A stretch of 64,000 nt of DNA from Paludibacter sp963678465 (GCA_963678465.1 OY782858.1:248001-312000), one strand, 5' to 3'; shown: positions 43,733 to 54,081, numbered from the stretch's first letter. Program-made: numbers and translations. Notes: generated by a model from the sequence alone, not told the origin.

Positions 43733-45415
43733 ATGAAAAAAACATTAACGGTTAATTTAAATAACATTGTTTTTCATATCGACGATGATGCTTACGAAAT
43801 GCTTCAGACCTACCTGGCCGATGTGGCGCGTCATTTATCGGAGGATGAAAAAAAAGAAGTAATGAACGATATCGAGGCTCGTGTGGCTGAGCTTTTTACG
43901 GAACGCCTTCAACGAAATAAAAACGTTGTCAATATAGAAGATGTTGAAGAAATAATTAAGGTATTGGGTAAGCCCAGCCAGTATGCCGATGAGGATGAGA
44001 ACGAAACTGATGCATCTTATTCAAAATCCGAAAAAAAACGGGCTCGTCGTTTCTTTCGCGATTCCGAAAATGCTGTTTTGGGTGGTGTGGGTGCCGGAAT
44101 AGCTGCTTATTTCACTATCGATGTTACTTGGGTGCGTATTGTTCTTGTGATTTTGGCACTCATAAGTGCGGGTTATATGATTCCGATTTACATTCTGATA
44201 TGGATTATTGCCCCTAAAGCTGTCACCGTATCGCAAAGGCTCGAAATGCAGGGCGAGGATGTGACGGTTGAAAGTATTAAGACCGAAATCAATAATGTAA
44301 AAAACTATGTCGAGAGTGACAAGTTCAAACAGTCGGCCAATAGTTTTGGCGACAAACTCGGCGATGTGCTGAAAGTGATTTTGAAGGTGATTGTTGGGTT
44401 CTTCGGTGCCATTTTTGGAGTTGTGGGAATGATAATAGTCGGGGTATTGCTTCTTTTGTTGCTGTTCTTTATTTTCGAACCAAGTATGCTGAACGGCTGT
44501 TCGCCCGAATTTATAACTGATTTCAGCCTGATGACGCCCGACAAAGCGGTATTGCTTGTTATTTCCTTGCTTTTGGTGGTTGGTTGTCCTATCTTCATGC
44601 TTATTTACTGGGCATTGCGTATCATATCCGGTAGGCACGAAACATCAAGAACTACCTCGTGGGTGGTGTTTATCCTCTGGATTGCCGGTATATTTATGCT
44701 TTACAGTGTAGGTGCCCGTTCGTTGATTCGTTGGAGCAACACTGGTTTCGACAGACCGTGGGTATTCAGCTGGGAAAATGATGAAAACTTACCGTTGAAA
44801 GACGAAAATCGTACGGTGGATGCCTTCAATAGCATCGAGATATCGGGAAATATTGAACTTGAATTGCAGCAGGATTCGGTAAAGAAATTCACAATTTCGG
44901 CTTCCGAACAATTATTACCTTATATCAAAACAGAAGTAAGGGATGGAAAACTGAGTATTTATACAAATAAAGTATTCCTTAACCGAAGGGTAAAAGTGTT
45001 TGTTGCCAACGATTCTGTTTTTGCACTTCGTGCCAACGGTGCTTCGCACATAAAGGTTTTAAATGAACTTAAAACGTCGAAACTTTCGCTCGAACTGACG
45101 GGCGCAAGTCAGGCGCATATGATAGTAGATGTAGCAGGACATCTGGATGCCGAAGTGAATGGGGCTTCGTATGCCGACATTGATGGCAAAGCCGGATCAG
45201 TAGATGTAGAAGCCAGTGGTGCCAGTAAAATTGATGCCGATCAGCTTATAAGCACTAAAGTAACTGTAGAAGCCAGCGGAGCCAGCAATGCAAGGGTTTT
45301 TGCGAGCGAAACAGTTGATGCCGATGCCAGTGGTGCCAGTAGGATTGAATGTACCGGAAGCCCGAAGAACATTAATCGTTCCGAAAACATGGGGTCGAAC
45401 GTCACTATAAAATAA
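43733..45415 (+). CDS. PspC-domain membrane protein with C-terminal auto-adhesin (DUF2807) domain
   Basis: Product of 560 residues from ATG 43733 (an upstream TTG at 43721 adds MLTT and is less likely). An N-terminal acidic cytosolic segment (IEARVAELFTERLQ) is followed by a PspC domain (RFFRDSENAVLGGVGAG, about 100-165), further membrane helices to about 335, and a C-terminal beta-helix of the GIN/DUF2807 type with recurring ASGAS turns (VEASGASKIDAD, VEASGASNAR). PspC relates to phage-shock envelope stress; the C-terminal domain is thought to be extracytoplasmic and to self-associate. With PadR it forms a likely stress module. Confidence 0.9.
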   Translation: MKKTLTVNLNNIVFHIDDDAYEMLQTYLADVARHLSEDEKKEVMNDIEARVAELFTERLQRNKNVVNIEDVEEIIKVLGKPSQYADEDENETDASYSKSEKKRARRFFRDSENAVLGGVGAGIAAYFTIDVTWVRIVLVILALISAGYMIPIYILIWIIAPKAVTVSQRLEMQGEDVTVESIKTEINNVKNYVESDKFKQSANSFGDKLGDVLKVILKVIVGFFGAIFGVVGMIIVGVLLLLLLFFIFEPSMLNGCSPEFITDFSLMTPDKAVLLVISLLLVVGCPIFMLIYWALRIISGRHETSRTTSWVVFILWIAGIFMLYSVGARSLIRWSNTGFDRPWVFSWENDENLPLKDENRTVDAFNSIEISGNIELELQQDSVKKFTISASEQLLPYIKTEVRDGKLSIYTNKVFLNRRVKVFVANDSVFALRANGASHIKVLNELKTSKLSLELTGASQAHMIVDVAGHLDAEVNGASYADIDGKAGSVDVEASGASKIDADQLISTKVTVEASGASNARVFASETVDADASGASRIECTGSPKNINRSENMGSNVTIK

Positions 45416-45420
45416 TAAAT

Positions 45421-45528
45421 TCGCCTCGGTTGGAGCCGACAACTACTCCTCAGGAGCCGACGACACCTCGATCGGAGCCGACAACGCCTCCTTAGGAGCC
45501 GACGACGCCTCGATCGGAGCCGATAATG
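45421..45528. repeat. Tandem array of ~5 21-bp units after the PspC-like gene
   Basis: Units start at 45432, 45453, 45474, 45495 and 45516, with a partial unit before. Odd and even units alternate (GGAGCCGACAACGCCTCCTTA-type, then GGAGCCGACGACGCCTCGATC-type), giving a 42-bp higher-order period. The CTCCTTAGGAG and CTCCTCAGGAG junctions are small palindromes. It starts six bases after a stop codon between convergent genes, as does the array at 29954. In one frame it is open and would read G-A-D-D-A-S-I repeats. Confidence 0.92.
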
Positions 45529-45532
45529 AATA

Positions 45533-45571
45533 AAAAAAAGACGATCACAGAATTCTGATCGTCTTTTTTTT
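45533..45571. terminator. Bidirectional terminator, PspC-like gene and HD phosphohydrolase gene
   Basis: GACGATCA (45540-45547) pairs with TGATCGTC (45556-45563) and is extended by an A-run on the left with a T-run on the right. Confidence 0.92.
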
Positions 45572-45614
45572 GTTTTTTTGAATTTTAAATCAATCCCTCA
45601 ATCTTTCGTTGGTT

Positions 45615-47645
45615 TTACTTTTTTATATCAGGATACACAATTCTTGTATGGTATATGTTTTTGATTTTTTCTTTGAATACCGACTTTACAGTTTCCACGT
45701 CTCTGAAACTTATAGGTGCATCTTTGAATTGTCCGTCGGCTATTTGTGAGTCAATCATTTGTTCAACAGCCACATTTATACTTTCTTCGGTGTAGATGCT
45801 GAGGCTTCGCGAGCGGGCTTCCACGGCATCGGCCATCATCAATATCGCTGTTTCTTTGCTGTTGGGCAATGGTCCCGGATAGGTATAAGCTTCTTCGTTA
45901 GGCATTTTATCGGGGTTGGCATTGATAAATGAATTGTAGAAGTACTTTGTTTTTCCATGTCCGTGATGTGTGGTGATGAAATTGATAATCTGTTCGGGGA
46001 GATGACTTTTTTTAGCTATTTCTACCCCATCGGTTACGTGACCTATCACAATTCTCGATGCCGTTTCGAAATCCATCTCCGAAAGAGGGTTTTTCCCTCC
46101 CATCTGATTTTCGATAAAATATTCAGGGTGTTTCATTTTCCCAATGTCGTGGTACAAGGCACCAGTACGAACCAACAAGCTGTTGGCGCCAATTTTTTTG
46201 GCAGCCTCGGTAGCCAGGTTCGATACTTGTAAGGTGTGCTGGAAAGTTCCGGGGGCAGTTTCAGCAAATTTCATCATCAGGTCGCTGTTTACATTGGTAA
46301 GTTCCACAAGCGTTACTGCCGAAATTAAACCGAATATCTTTTCGAAAATATAAATGAGAATATAAGCAAATAGTAAAAAACCGCTGCTGATGGCAAAATA
46401 CAAAACAGGTTGTAAATTTATGCGCTGTAATTCACCTTCGCTCACAAGTTCCGAGGCAAGGAAAATAGCAATGTAGGTTAGGAAAATATACAATGCTGTT
46501 TGTGCAAGTTGCGAGCGTTGTGTCATATCTTTCAGACTCGATACGGCAGCCATCCCCACAGCAATCTGCAATACAATAAATTGAAACGGATTATCTACCA
46601 TGAACGAAATAATGAGCATGGTGATGATATGGGCAAAAAGCGCCGTTCGTGAATCGAAAAATACACGGATAATAATAGGGAGCAGCGCAAAAGGAACCAT
46701 ATAATAACTCAGATTTGAGTAGCTAAGCGATAGCGTGGTGAGCCCAACCATCATTAAAATGACTAAGCTGATAAAAAATAAATTGCCGAAATTATTGAAA
46801 ATTCTCGGGCGGAAAAGATAGAGATAAAGAAAAAACAATACAATAAGTATAGTGATAATCACAATTTCGCCCATCAAAACCAAAGTAGATTGCTGAACGG
46901 ACGATTTGCGTTTATCATTCTCAATTTTGAGCGATTTCAACACAACGAATAACTCGGGAGTTACTATTTCGCCTCTGTCTATAATTCTTTCGCCCGTTTG
47001 AATCATTCCCGATGTAAGGGACAGATTTTTCAGAAGGTCCTTTTTGTTAAGTTCGGATGTAACGCTGTCGTATTTTAAGTTGTCCACCAAATATACATTC
47101 AGATTGTACGATTTCAACACTTCAGGCGCTCCGAGCAATAATTCTTCATAGGCACTTTTAGGCGTTAAAACATCCGAAACAGCTATTTTTTTTGTTACCC
47201 GGTTAGGCATTATACAGTTGATACTTTGTTTTCCTCCTTCGGTCAATTCAATTAATTTTTCGGATGAAATAATTCCTCTTGTATATATGTTTTTTAATTT
47301 TTTGAAAATAAAATCCTGAAACATCAGCGTTGTTCCGTTCGCTTTGGCGTAATCGTCGGTCAGTTTTTTGAATTGAATCATAGCCTGAGTAGTGTCCAAT
47401 TGGTAATACGGAGTGTACGATTTCAAAAGTTCATCTTTCTCCGCTGTTATTTCCTTTTCGTTTTTATAAATCGGAAAATCAAACGAAGCAGTAATTAGTT
47501 CATACGACCACGGTTTGCCAATTTCAAACTGGTATTTGAATTTGTTTTCGCGTGGGTATAACTGAACTATAATGGCGATCACACATAAAAAAAGACCAAA
47601 CCTTGTGATGTTTTGTAGAACGTTATGATTGATTTTCAACTTCAT
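45615..47645 (-). CDS. 7TM-HD family phosphohydrolase, PgpH-like (c-di-AMP phosphodiesterase)
   Basis: Product of 676 residues. One N-terminal helix, a large extracytoplasmic 7TMR-HDED domain (about 40-260), seven membrane helices (about 265-460) and a C-terminal HD domain with ALYHDIGKMKHPEYF (His-Asp near residue 497) followed by HGHGKTKYF. This is the architecture of PgpH, which cleaves cyclic di-AMP, and of YqfF-like proteins. The reaction is inferred from the family. It runs convergent to the PspC-like gene. Confidence 0.92.
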   Translation of the reverse strand: MKLKINHNVLQNITRFGLFLCVIAIIVQLYPRENKFKYQFEIGKPWSYELITASFDFPIYKNEKEITAEKDELLKSYTPYYQLDTTQAMIQFKKLTDDYAKANGTTLMFQDFIFKKLKNIYTRGIISSEKLIELTEGGKQSINCIMPNRVTKKIAVSDVLTPKSAYEELLLGAPEVLKSYNLNVYLVDNLKYDSVTSELNKKDLLKNLSLTSGMIQTGERIIDRGEIVTPELFVVLKSLKIENDKRKSSVQQSTLVLMGEIVIITILIVLFFLYLYLFRPRIFNNFGNLFFISLVILMMVGLTTLSLSYSNLSYYMVPFALLPIIIRVFFDSRTALFAHIITMLIISFMVDNPFQFIVLQIAVGMAAVSSLKDMTQRSQLAQTALYIFLTYIAIFLASELVSEGELQRINLQPVLYFAISSGFLLFAYILIYIFEKIFGLISAVTLVELTNVNSDLMMKFAETAPGTFQHTLQVSNLATEAAKKIGANSLLVRTGALYHDIGKMKHPEYFIENQMGGKNPLSEMDFETASRIVIGHVTDGVEIAKKSHLPEQIINFITTHHGHGKTKYFYNSFINANPDKMPNEEAYTYPGPLPNSKETAILMMADAVEARSRSLSIYTEESINVAVEQMIDSQIADGQFKDAPISFRDVETVKSVFKEKIKNIYHTRIVYPDIKK

Positions 47646-47790
47646 ACTGAGTAATGTGTATAAATGGGTGTTACGAAAAAGTGCCGAAAATTACAAAAAA
47701 AAAGCTGAACTTCGACTATCTGTCCGAACTTTCATTAATTTTGTATCATAATATCCAATCATTTTTTCCACCCAATTAATAAATACTCAT

Positions 47791-48576
47791 ATGTATGCAA
47801 TTAATTTTCTTCCTTTAGTTCCGATGCGGGCTGCCGACAGCGAACGCAGCGAAATGATTTCGCAGTTGCTTTATGGCGAAACGGTTACGATCCTTGAGTC
47901 GGCCGATCGTTGGTTGTTTATCGAAAACACAGCCGATCAGTACAGAGGTTGGGTAGATAAAAAAATGCTCAAACTGCTCACCGAAGCAGAGTATATGTCC
48001 ATTTCCGAGAAGAAAGTTCAGACACTCTATTATCCTTTGGTGGAATGTAAAAATAACAACAGGTCCGAAAAAATGTACTTACCCGGCGGAAGCCGCTTGT
48101 ATTCTTTTTCTAATAAAGTAAAGAGCCACAACGATGTGGAAATGACTTTCGATCCTGCCCTGCAAATATTTCCTGATAAAATCAACGGTGCCACAATACT
48201 TAAAATTGCAAATAAGTATTTGAATGCCCCGTATCTTTGGGGTGGAAAGAGTTTGTTGGGCATCGATTGTTCGGGACTTGTTCAGGTTGTATTTTCCATT
48301 TGCGGTCTCCAATTGCCCCGCGATGCCTCGCAACAGGTAGAAAAAGGTGATTTGGTTAACTTCCTTGGCGAAGCGCAGCAAGGCGATTTGGCATTTTTCG
48401 ATAATGAAGCCGGAAATATAACGCATGTGGGCATTTTGCTCGATGCTACGCAAATAATTCACGCTTCGGGCTGGGTGAAAATCGAAAATATCGATAGCAA
48501 TGGAATAATTTCATCTCAAACCGGAGAATACACTCACAAATTAAGAGTTGTCAAACGTCTGATAAACAATCACTAA
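47791..48576 (+). CDS. NlpC/P60 (C40) peptidase with SH3b domain
   Basis: Product of 261 residues. An N-terminal bacterial SH3 domain (about 5-65, including SQLLYGETVTILE and YRGWVDKKML) precedes a C40 domain with the catalytic Cys near residue 160 in GIDCSGLVQVVF, His in ITHVGILLD and a following IIHASGWVKIE. Such enzymes cut gamma-D-glutamyl-diamino acid bonds in peptidoglycan peptides. No signal peptide is visible at the N-terminus, so the enzyme may act on recycled muropeptides in the cytosol; that is inference. Confidence 0.9.
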   Translation: MYAINFLPLVPMRAADSERSEMISQLLYGETVTILESADRWLFIENTADQYRGWVDKKMLKLLTEAEYMSISEKKVQTLYYPLVECKNNNRSEKMYLPGGSRLYSFSNKVKSHNDVEMTFDPALQIFPDKINGATILKIANKYLNAPYLWGGKSLLGIDCSGLVQVVFSICGLQLPRDASQQVEKGDLVNFLGEAQQGDLAFFDNEAGNITHVGILLDATQIIHASGWVKIENIDSNGIISSQTGEYTHKLRVVKRLINNH

Positions 48577-48599
48577 TTCTTCGAGGATGTGTTTTGACA

Positions 48600-48639
48600 A
48601 AAAAAACGAACTTCTGATGTAAGATGTTCGTTTTTTTTT
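48600..48639 (+). terminator. Terminator of the NlpC/P60 gene
   Basis: AACGAAC (48605-48611) pairs with GTTCGTT (48626-48632), loop 14 bases, followed by T residues; A residues before the stem. Confidence 0.85.
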
Positions 48640-48705
48640 CGTCAATAAAGTAAAGGATCGAATTAATAAACAAAAGAGAAACGGCCAACAGATATTTCTT
48701 TGCAA

Positions 48706-49224
48706 ATGGATGCACCACAATTCAACAAACAAATCATATCGTTAAGGGATCAACTTTTCCGCCTTGCAAAATCAATTTTGCAAAATAACGATGCTGCGCA
48801 GGATGCTGTTCAGGATTTGAATCTGAAATTGTGGGAAAAACGAAGTCAGCTCGACGAAGTTGAGAACCTTCCGGGATTTGCCATGCGTTCGATGCGTAAC
48901 TTGTGCCTCGATGCAATTCGCCAAAACAAAGAAGAAACCGAAATCTCTACGGAAATAATGTACGAAGGACTTAATCCTCATCAAGCAGTTGAAAGTGTCG
49001 ATATGGCTACCCGAATCATTATTTTGATCGACAGATTGCCCGAGTTACAGCGTACTGTCATAAAAATGCGCGATGTGGAAGGACTGGAAATAAGCGAAAT
49101 AGCATATATCACAAATATAAATGCAAATGCAGTCACCGTTAATTTATCGCGTGCCCGACAAAAAATAAGAGAACTAATTTTGAACGAACATAAACGAGTG
49201 GAGGAAAAAGTATGGAGAACATGA
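48706..49224 (+). CDS. ECF-type RNA polymerase sigma factor
   Basis: Product of 172 residues from ATG 48706 (a TTG two codons earlier is the alternative). Region 2 (QLFRLAKSILQNNDAAQDAVQDLNLKLW, given here in outline) and region 4 (LPELQRTVIKMRDVEGLE, then EISEIAYITNINANAVTVN outline) are clear; regions 1 and 3 are missing, so it is extracytoplasmic-function class. Its stop codon region overlaps the next gene by 13 bp. It likely drives the four-gene run with the DUF4252 proteins. The residue strings are shortened where longer. Confidence 0.93.
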   Translation: MDAPQFNKQIISLRDQLFRLAKSILQNNDAAQDAVQDLNLKLWEKRSQLDEVENLPGFAMRSMRNLCLDAIRQNKEETEISTEIMYEGLNPHQAVESVDMATRIIILIDRLPELQRTVIKMRDVEGLEISEIAYITNINANAVTVNLSRARQKIRELILNEHKRVEEKVWRT

Positions 49225-49733
49225 ACGAACTTTTAGAACGATATTTCAATGGACAAACTTCTTTGCAGGAAGAAAACCAACTAAAAATCTACTTTAAAAG
49301 CAGCAACGTTGATCCGGAGCATGAAATGTACCGACCATTATTCGTTGTATTTGAAAGTGAAAGCGAAATATCATATCACTCAGACCGTCCGGCCGATTTG
49401 AAAATTAAAACGCATAAAGTATCAAATTTTTGGCTGAAATCAATCTCACTGACTGGAATTGCAGCCTCTCTGGTGCTGGCTGTCTGGCTTTTTGGAAACA
49501 ATTCGGCAACTACCGACTATGCAATAGTGAACGGGAAAAGAATAAACGATGCCGAATATGCTCAACAATTGGCTGTTAGTAAAATAAACAAAGTGAACAA
49601 AATGTTAAGCAAGAATATGCAGCCCCTGAACAGCATTCGTATAGTGAAAAAAAATCTCGAGCCTGTTGATAAAATATCAGATATCAGATACGGTTTCGAC
49701 CAAATGAGAAACAAACTTAATTTTAAACAATAA
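49212..49733 (+). CDS. Putative anti-sigma factor, single-pass membrane protein
   Basis: Product of 173 residues that overlaps the sigma gene by 13 bp. The N-terminal ~70 residues are charged and helical (NELLERYFNGQTSLQEENQL), one transmembrane helix lies near residues 78-94 (IAASLVLAVWLF), and the C-terminus is outside. This layout and the overlap with the sigma gene indicate an anti-sigma factor; I find no zinc-binding H-x3-C-x2-C motif, so it is not of the ZAS type. Function is inferred from topology and position. Confidence 0.7.
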   Translation: MENMNELLERYFNGQTSLQEENQLKIYFKSSNVDPEHEMYRPLFVVFESESEISYHSDRPADLKIKTHKVSNFWLKSISLTGIAASLVLAVWLFGNNSATTDYAIVNGKRINDAEYAQQLAVSKINKVNKMLSKNMQPLNSIRIVKKNLEPVDKISDIRYGFDQMRNKLNFKQ

Positions 49734-49745
49734 ATAGTTTTTACA

Positions 49746-50261
49746 ATGAAAAAAATAATTATGGTCACAGTGGCAACTATTCTTATGTTGTTGACCAGTG
49801 CAAATGCACAATCACTTCAACGCTTTTTCGAGAAATATGATAACGATAGTCGGTTCGAAAGTGTATCAGTCGGTAAATTCCTGTTTAACCTCGCGCTGAT
49901 TTCAAACGATATGGATGCTAATGAGCGTGAACTGATCTCGAACTTGCGGAAAATACGGGTACTGACAACAAATGATGTTCAAGACCGGGATTTTGCCAAT
50001 GATGTAATGAGAGATCTTGATAAAGTAGTAAATTCAGGAAGTTTTGAAAGCCTTGTTGAAGTACGCGATAAGGGCGAAAGAGTCAATATATATACAAAAA
50101 TGGCCGGCGATAATTATACCGATTTGCTTATAGCGGTGAAAGATGCCGGCGAAATAAGCCTTATATGGTTAAACGGAAAGCTTCCTAAAAAATTTGTTGA
50201 TAAAATTCAGCAGGATGCCAACAAAGATGAACTTGCCAATTTACCCTTTAATATTAAATAA
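49746..50261 (+). CDS. DUF4252 domain protein (1)
   Basis: Product of 171 residues with a signal peptide ending at ANAQ. The mature protein (LQRFFEKYDNDSRFESVSVG at its start) belongs to DUF4252, a Bacteroidota family of small exported proteins that commonly follow ECF sigma operons. It is 12 bp after the anti-sigma gene. No catalytic motif is visible. The next gene is a paralogue that shares the K-Y-D-x-D start and the EVRDKGERVNI block. Confidence 0.82.
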   Translation: MKKIIMVTVATILMLLTSANAQSLQRFFEKYDNDSRFESVSVGKFLFNLALISNDMDANERELISNLRKIRVLTTNDVQDRDFANDVMRDLDKVVNSGSFESLVEVRDKGERVNIYTKMAGDNYTDLLIAVKDAGEISLIWLNGKLPKKFVDKIQQDANKDELANLPFNIK

Positions 50262-50270
50262 TATACAAGC

Positions 50271-50735
50271 ATGAAGAAGATAATTACAATTGTTGTTACG
50301 CTGTTATTGGTTACAGCAGCAACTCAGGCCCAAACGCTCCAAAAGTTTTACGATAAATATGGCGACGATGAACGTTTTCAATATGTGTCGGTAAACAAAG
50401 GAATGATGAATATGGCATCTGTTTTTGGCGGATTGGCCAAAGACGAAAAGAATATGGTCGGTAAAATGCAAGGGCTTAAAATCCTTACGCTCGACGAAAA
50501 TGCCGATTCTCCCTTTGCCAAAGCGGTTGTAAAGGAATTGTATCAGATCATCGAAGGAGCAAATTTTGAAACTGCCGTCGAGGTACGCGACAAAGGTGAA
50601 CGTGTAAACATTTTCTATCGTATTGTAGGTGCCGATAATGCCGATATGCTCGTTGTTACCAAAGATAAAAGCGAATTTAGTTGTATCTGGATCAGGGCTA
50701 AAATGACAAAAGAAGAGATAACAAAAGTTTTTTAA
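50271..50735 (+). CDS. DUF4252 domain protein (2)
   Basis: Product of 154 residues, signal peptide ending at TQAQ. LQKFYDKYGDDERFQYVSVN and EVRDKGERVNIFYRIVG align it with the upstream DUF4252 gene, from which it is separated by 9 bp; the pair arose by duplication. It ends shortly before a terminator. The operon sigma/anti-sigma/DUF4252/DUF4252 looks like a self-contained envelope response unit. Confidence 0.82.
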   Translation: MKKIITIVVTLLLVTAATQAQTLQKFYDKYGDDERFQYVSVNKGMMNMASVFGGLAKDEKNMVGKMQGLKILTLDENADSPFAKAVVKELYQIIEGANFETAVEVRDKGERVNIFYRIVGADNADMLVVTKDKSEFSCIWIRAKMTKEEITKVF

Positions 50736-50783
50736 AGATCATTTAAACGATCGGAGCTATACAATTTTGCTCTAACAAATAAG

Positions 50784-50813
50784 AAACCAGTCCTTTGCGG
50801 ATTGGTTTTTTTT
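50784..50813. terminator. Bidirectional terminator, DUF4252 gene and LysE gene
   Basis: AACCAGTCC (50785-50793) pairs with GGATTGGTT (50799-50807, one G-T pair) around TTTGC and is followed by a T-run; A residues precede it. Confidence 0.85.
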
Positions 50814-51435
50814 ATTTCAATAATCCGAAAAGAATACCAACACAACCAATGAGTATGATAACAATGCCAGTGAGTCGGTTTAAAATCTTTAATCCTCTCA
50901 TATTTAGTTTATTCCTAAATTTACTCACCAAAAAGGTAAGCGTGCCCCACCATAAAAATGCACCTATCAATATTGAAATAATACCTGTTATCGATAAAAA
51001 TAATGTAGTTTCGTTGCTGATAAAGTCAAAGCGAGCAAAAAGAGCCATCAATACAAAAAGCACCAGTGGATTCGAAAATGTAAGTCCGAATGACGAAATA
51101 TAGTCACCGAAAATACTGTGTTTCACTGGCTCGTTTGGCTTGGGTTGAGTCGATGGATTACTATTATATATAAAAGCACCAAATACAATTAAAATTAAAC
51201 TACCTCCCAATTCAATTATAAATCTTTGCTGCTCAATAAGATCAATTACAAAACTCAAAAAGAATAAAGTAATCATTGTGTAAATTAAATCCGATGTAGT
51301 AGCGCCCAGCCCGGTAGCTATTCCATATTTACGACCTCTGTTGAGCGTCCTTTGTATGCACAACATACCAATTGGACCCAGTGGGATGGAAACAAATAAT
51401 CCAATAATAATACCCTTAATAATAATTTCTATCAT
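50812..51435 (-). CDS. LysE-family amino acid exporter
   Basis: Product of 207 residues from the ATG at 51435; the 23 extra residues of the longer frame are not typical. Six hydrophobic segments, the opening IKGIIIGLFVSIPLGPIGM and the CIQRTLNRGRKYGIATGLGA loop are LysE/RhtB features. It exports amino acids from the cytosol across the inner membrane; which one is not predictable. It runs convergent to the DUF4252 genes. Confidence 0.88.
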   Translation of the reverse strand: MIEIIIKGIIIGLFVSIPLGPIGMLCIQRTLNRGRKYGIATGLGATTSDLIYTMITLFFLSFVIDLIEQQRFIIELGGSLILIVFGAFIYNSNPSTQPKPNEPVKHSIFGDYISSFGLTFSNPLVLFVLMALFARFDFISNETTLFLSITGIISILIGAFLWWGTLTFLVSKFRNKLNMRGLKILNRLTGIVIILIGCVGILFGLLK

Positions 51436-51915
51436 ATTTTTCTCTATGGCCTGCAAAGATAAAATAATTAAAGTTATGCTAATCAAGCTGTCCGTAAAAA
51501 CCATTCAATTTATAATATTTTATAATTCAAATCAGAATTCACAGCTTATTAGTTTGTTATAATCAACTTTGTTTTATATTATGCTGTATTTTATTGTAAC
51601 GAATATAAGAGCTTTTGTGTGTTCGGTAGGTGCTGTGTACATACTTCTGGGGGGCAAGTAGTAAATTTATGAATAACTTTTTCAAGTTCGCCCATTATTA
51701 TAAACATTCTAACTAAATTTTGCATTAAACGCAACATATACAGTTCTGTATGTTCATGAAAAACGAATTGTATAAGTACAGCTTGTTTTTTCATGGTAAA
51801 ATGGTCTGTTTTTGATAGTCTGATTTGCTTGTTTTTTTTTTTGCGTCAAAAAGTACTTTTATTCAGCATATTAAAAAAATGTTACAATTTATTTTGAATT
51901 TATTTTCTCAAACCC
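51436..51915. other. Gene-poor interval before the rRNA promoters
   Basis: In 480 bp only one notable ORF exists, 67 residues on the minus strand (51591-51794), with no family I recognise and no clear start signal; I do not call it a gene. The region is AT-rich, as expected upstream of rRNA promoters. An A+T-rich UP-like stretch precedes promoter P1. Confidence 0.4.
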
Positions 51916-51946
51916 TTTGTAATAAATAAAAAAGTCACTACTTTTG
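51916..51946 (+). promoter_or_regulatory. rRNA promoter P1
   Basis: TTTG (51916-51919), 19 bases, TACTTTTG (51939-51946): exact consensus. The following CAGCCGCTTTGAGAGAG is shared with P2. Confidence 0.93.
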
Positions 51947-52025
51947 CAGCCGCTTTGAGAGAGGAGCACGGTTTAGAAGAGTTGAAAAGGGGTGAAGAAA
52001 TAAAAGGAATTATTTTCCGAAAACA

Positions 52026-52056
52026 TTTGTCAGTTTAAAAATAAGCATTACCTTTG
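52026..52056 (+). promoter_or_regulatory. rRNA promoter P2
   Basis: TTTG (52026-52029), 19 bases, TACCTTTG (52049-52056): exact consensus, 110 bp after P1. Spacer AGTTTAAAAATAAGCAT is the same as in P3. Confidence 0.93.
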
Positions 52057-52192
52057 CAGCCGCTTTGAGAGAGAAGCTATCGAGTGAAAAGGTTTAGATT
52101 AACCAATTGTTTAAAAGCAATTTAATCCGCCAAATAAGCTCAGGAGTTTTAAATAAATGAAACAAACGAAACGAAATTATTTTTTCAAAAAG

Positions 52193-52223
52193 TTTGGTAG
52201 TTTAAAAATAAGCATTACCTTTG
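52193..52223 (+). promoter_or_regulatory. rRNA promoter P3
   Basis: TTTG (52193-52196), 19 bases, TACCTTTG (52216-52223): exact consensus, 167 bp after P2 and about 330 bp before 16S. Confidence 0.93.
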
Positions 52224-52390
52224 CAGCCCATTTGAATCACAAGTTTTACGAAAGCAAAGCAATGGGCAAAAAAAGTTACTGAATAGGGAGCTATTCAATA
52301 ATGACACAAGAAGTCTTTTTAAGAAGTCACTGTGAAGTGAAGACAACTAATTATGAATTATGAATTCCTAATTATGAATTAAAAAGCAAC

Positions 52391-52399
52391 GATCTTTGA
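52391..52399 (+). promoter_or_regulatory. boxA-like antitermination site before 16S
   Basis: GATCTTTGA resembles the NusB/NusE boxA (TGCTCTTTAA in E. coli). The same nonamer occurs before 23S at 54775-54783, and each lies just upstream of a processing stem arm. Confidence 0.6.
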
Positions 52400-52404
52400 G
52401 AATA

Positions 52405-52429
52405 CATGAACAACGAAATAATGTAGTAT
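52405..52429 (+). other. 16S precursor processing stem, 5' arm
   Basis: AACAAC and ATAATGTAGTA (52409-52428) are complementary to TACTACATTATGTTGTT at 54195-54211 beyond the 16S 3' end, with a 3-base bulge on the 5' side. This would form the long duplex cut by RNase III around 16S. Confidence 0.75.
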
Positions 52430-52552
52430 AAGGAAGGGAAATTTCTTTTAAAAAGGGAATTCGATATGAGAATATCAAATTTTTTATACCACGTCAATTT
52501 TCTACAATAAATTTAGGAATAGATAGCATCCGAGCAAATATAAAAAAAAAGA

Positions 52553-54081
<1,529 letters not shown>

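Noticed and set aside
51591..51794. 67-residue minus-strand ORF before the rRNA operon
   Set aside because: No recognisable family, no promoter or terminator, AT-rich region; chance ORF is likely.
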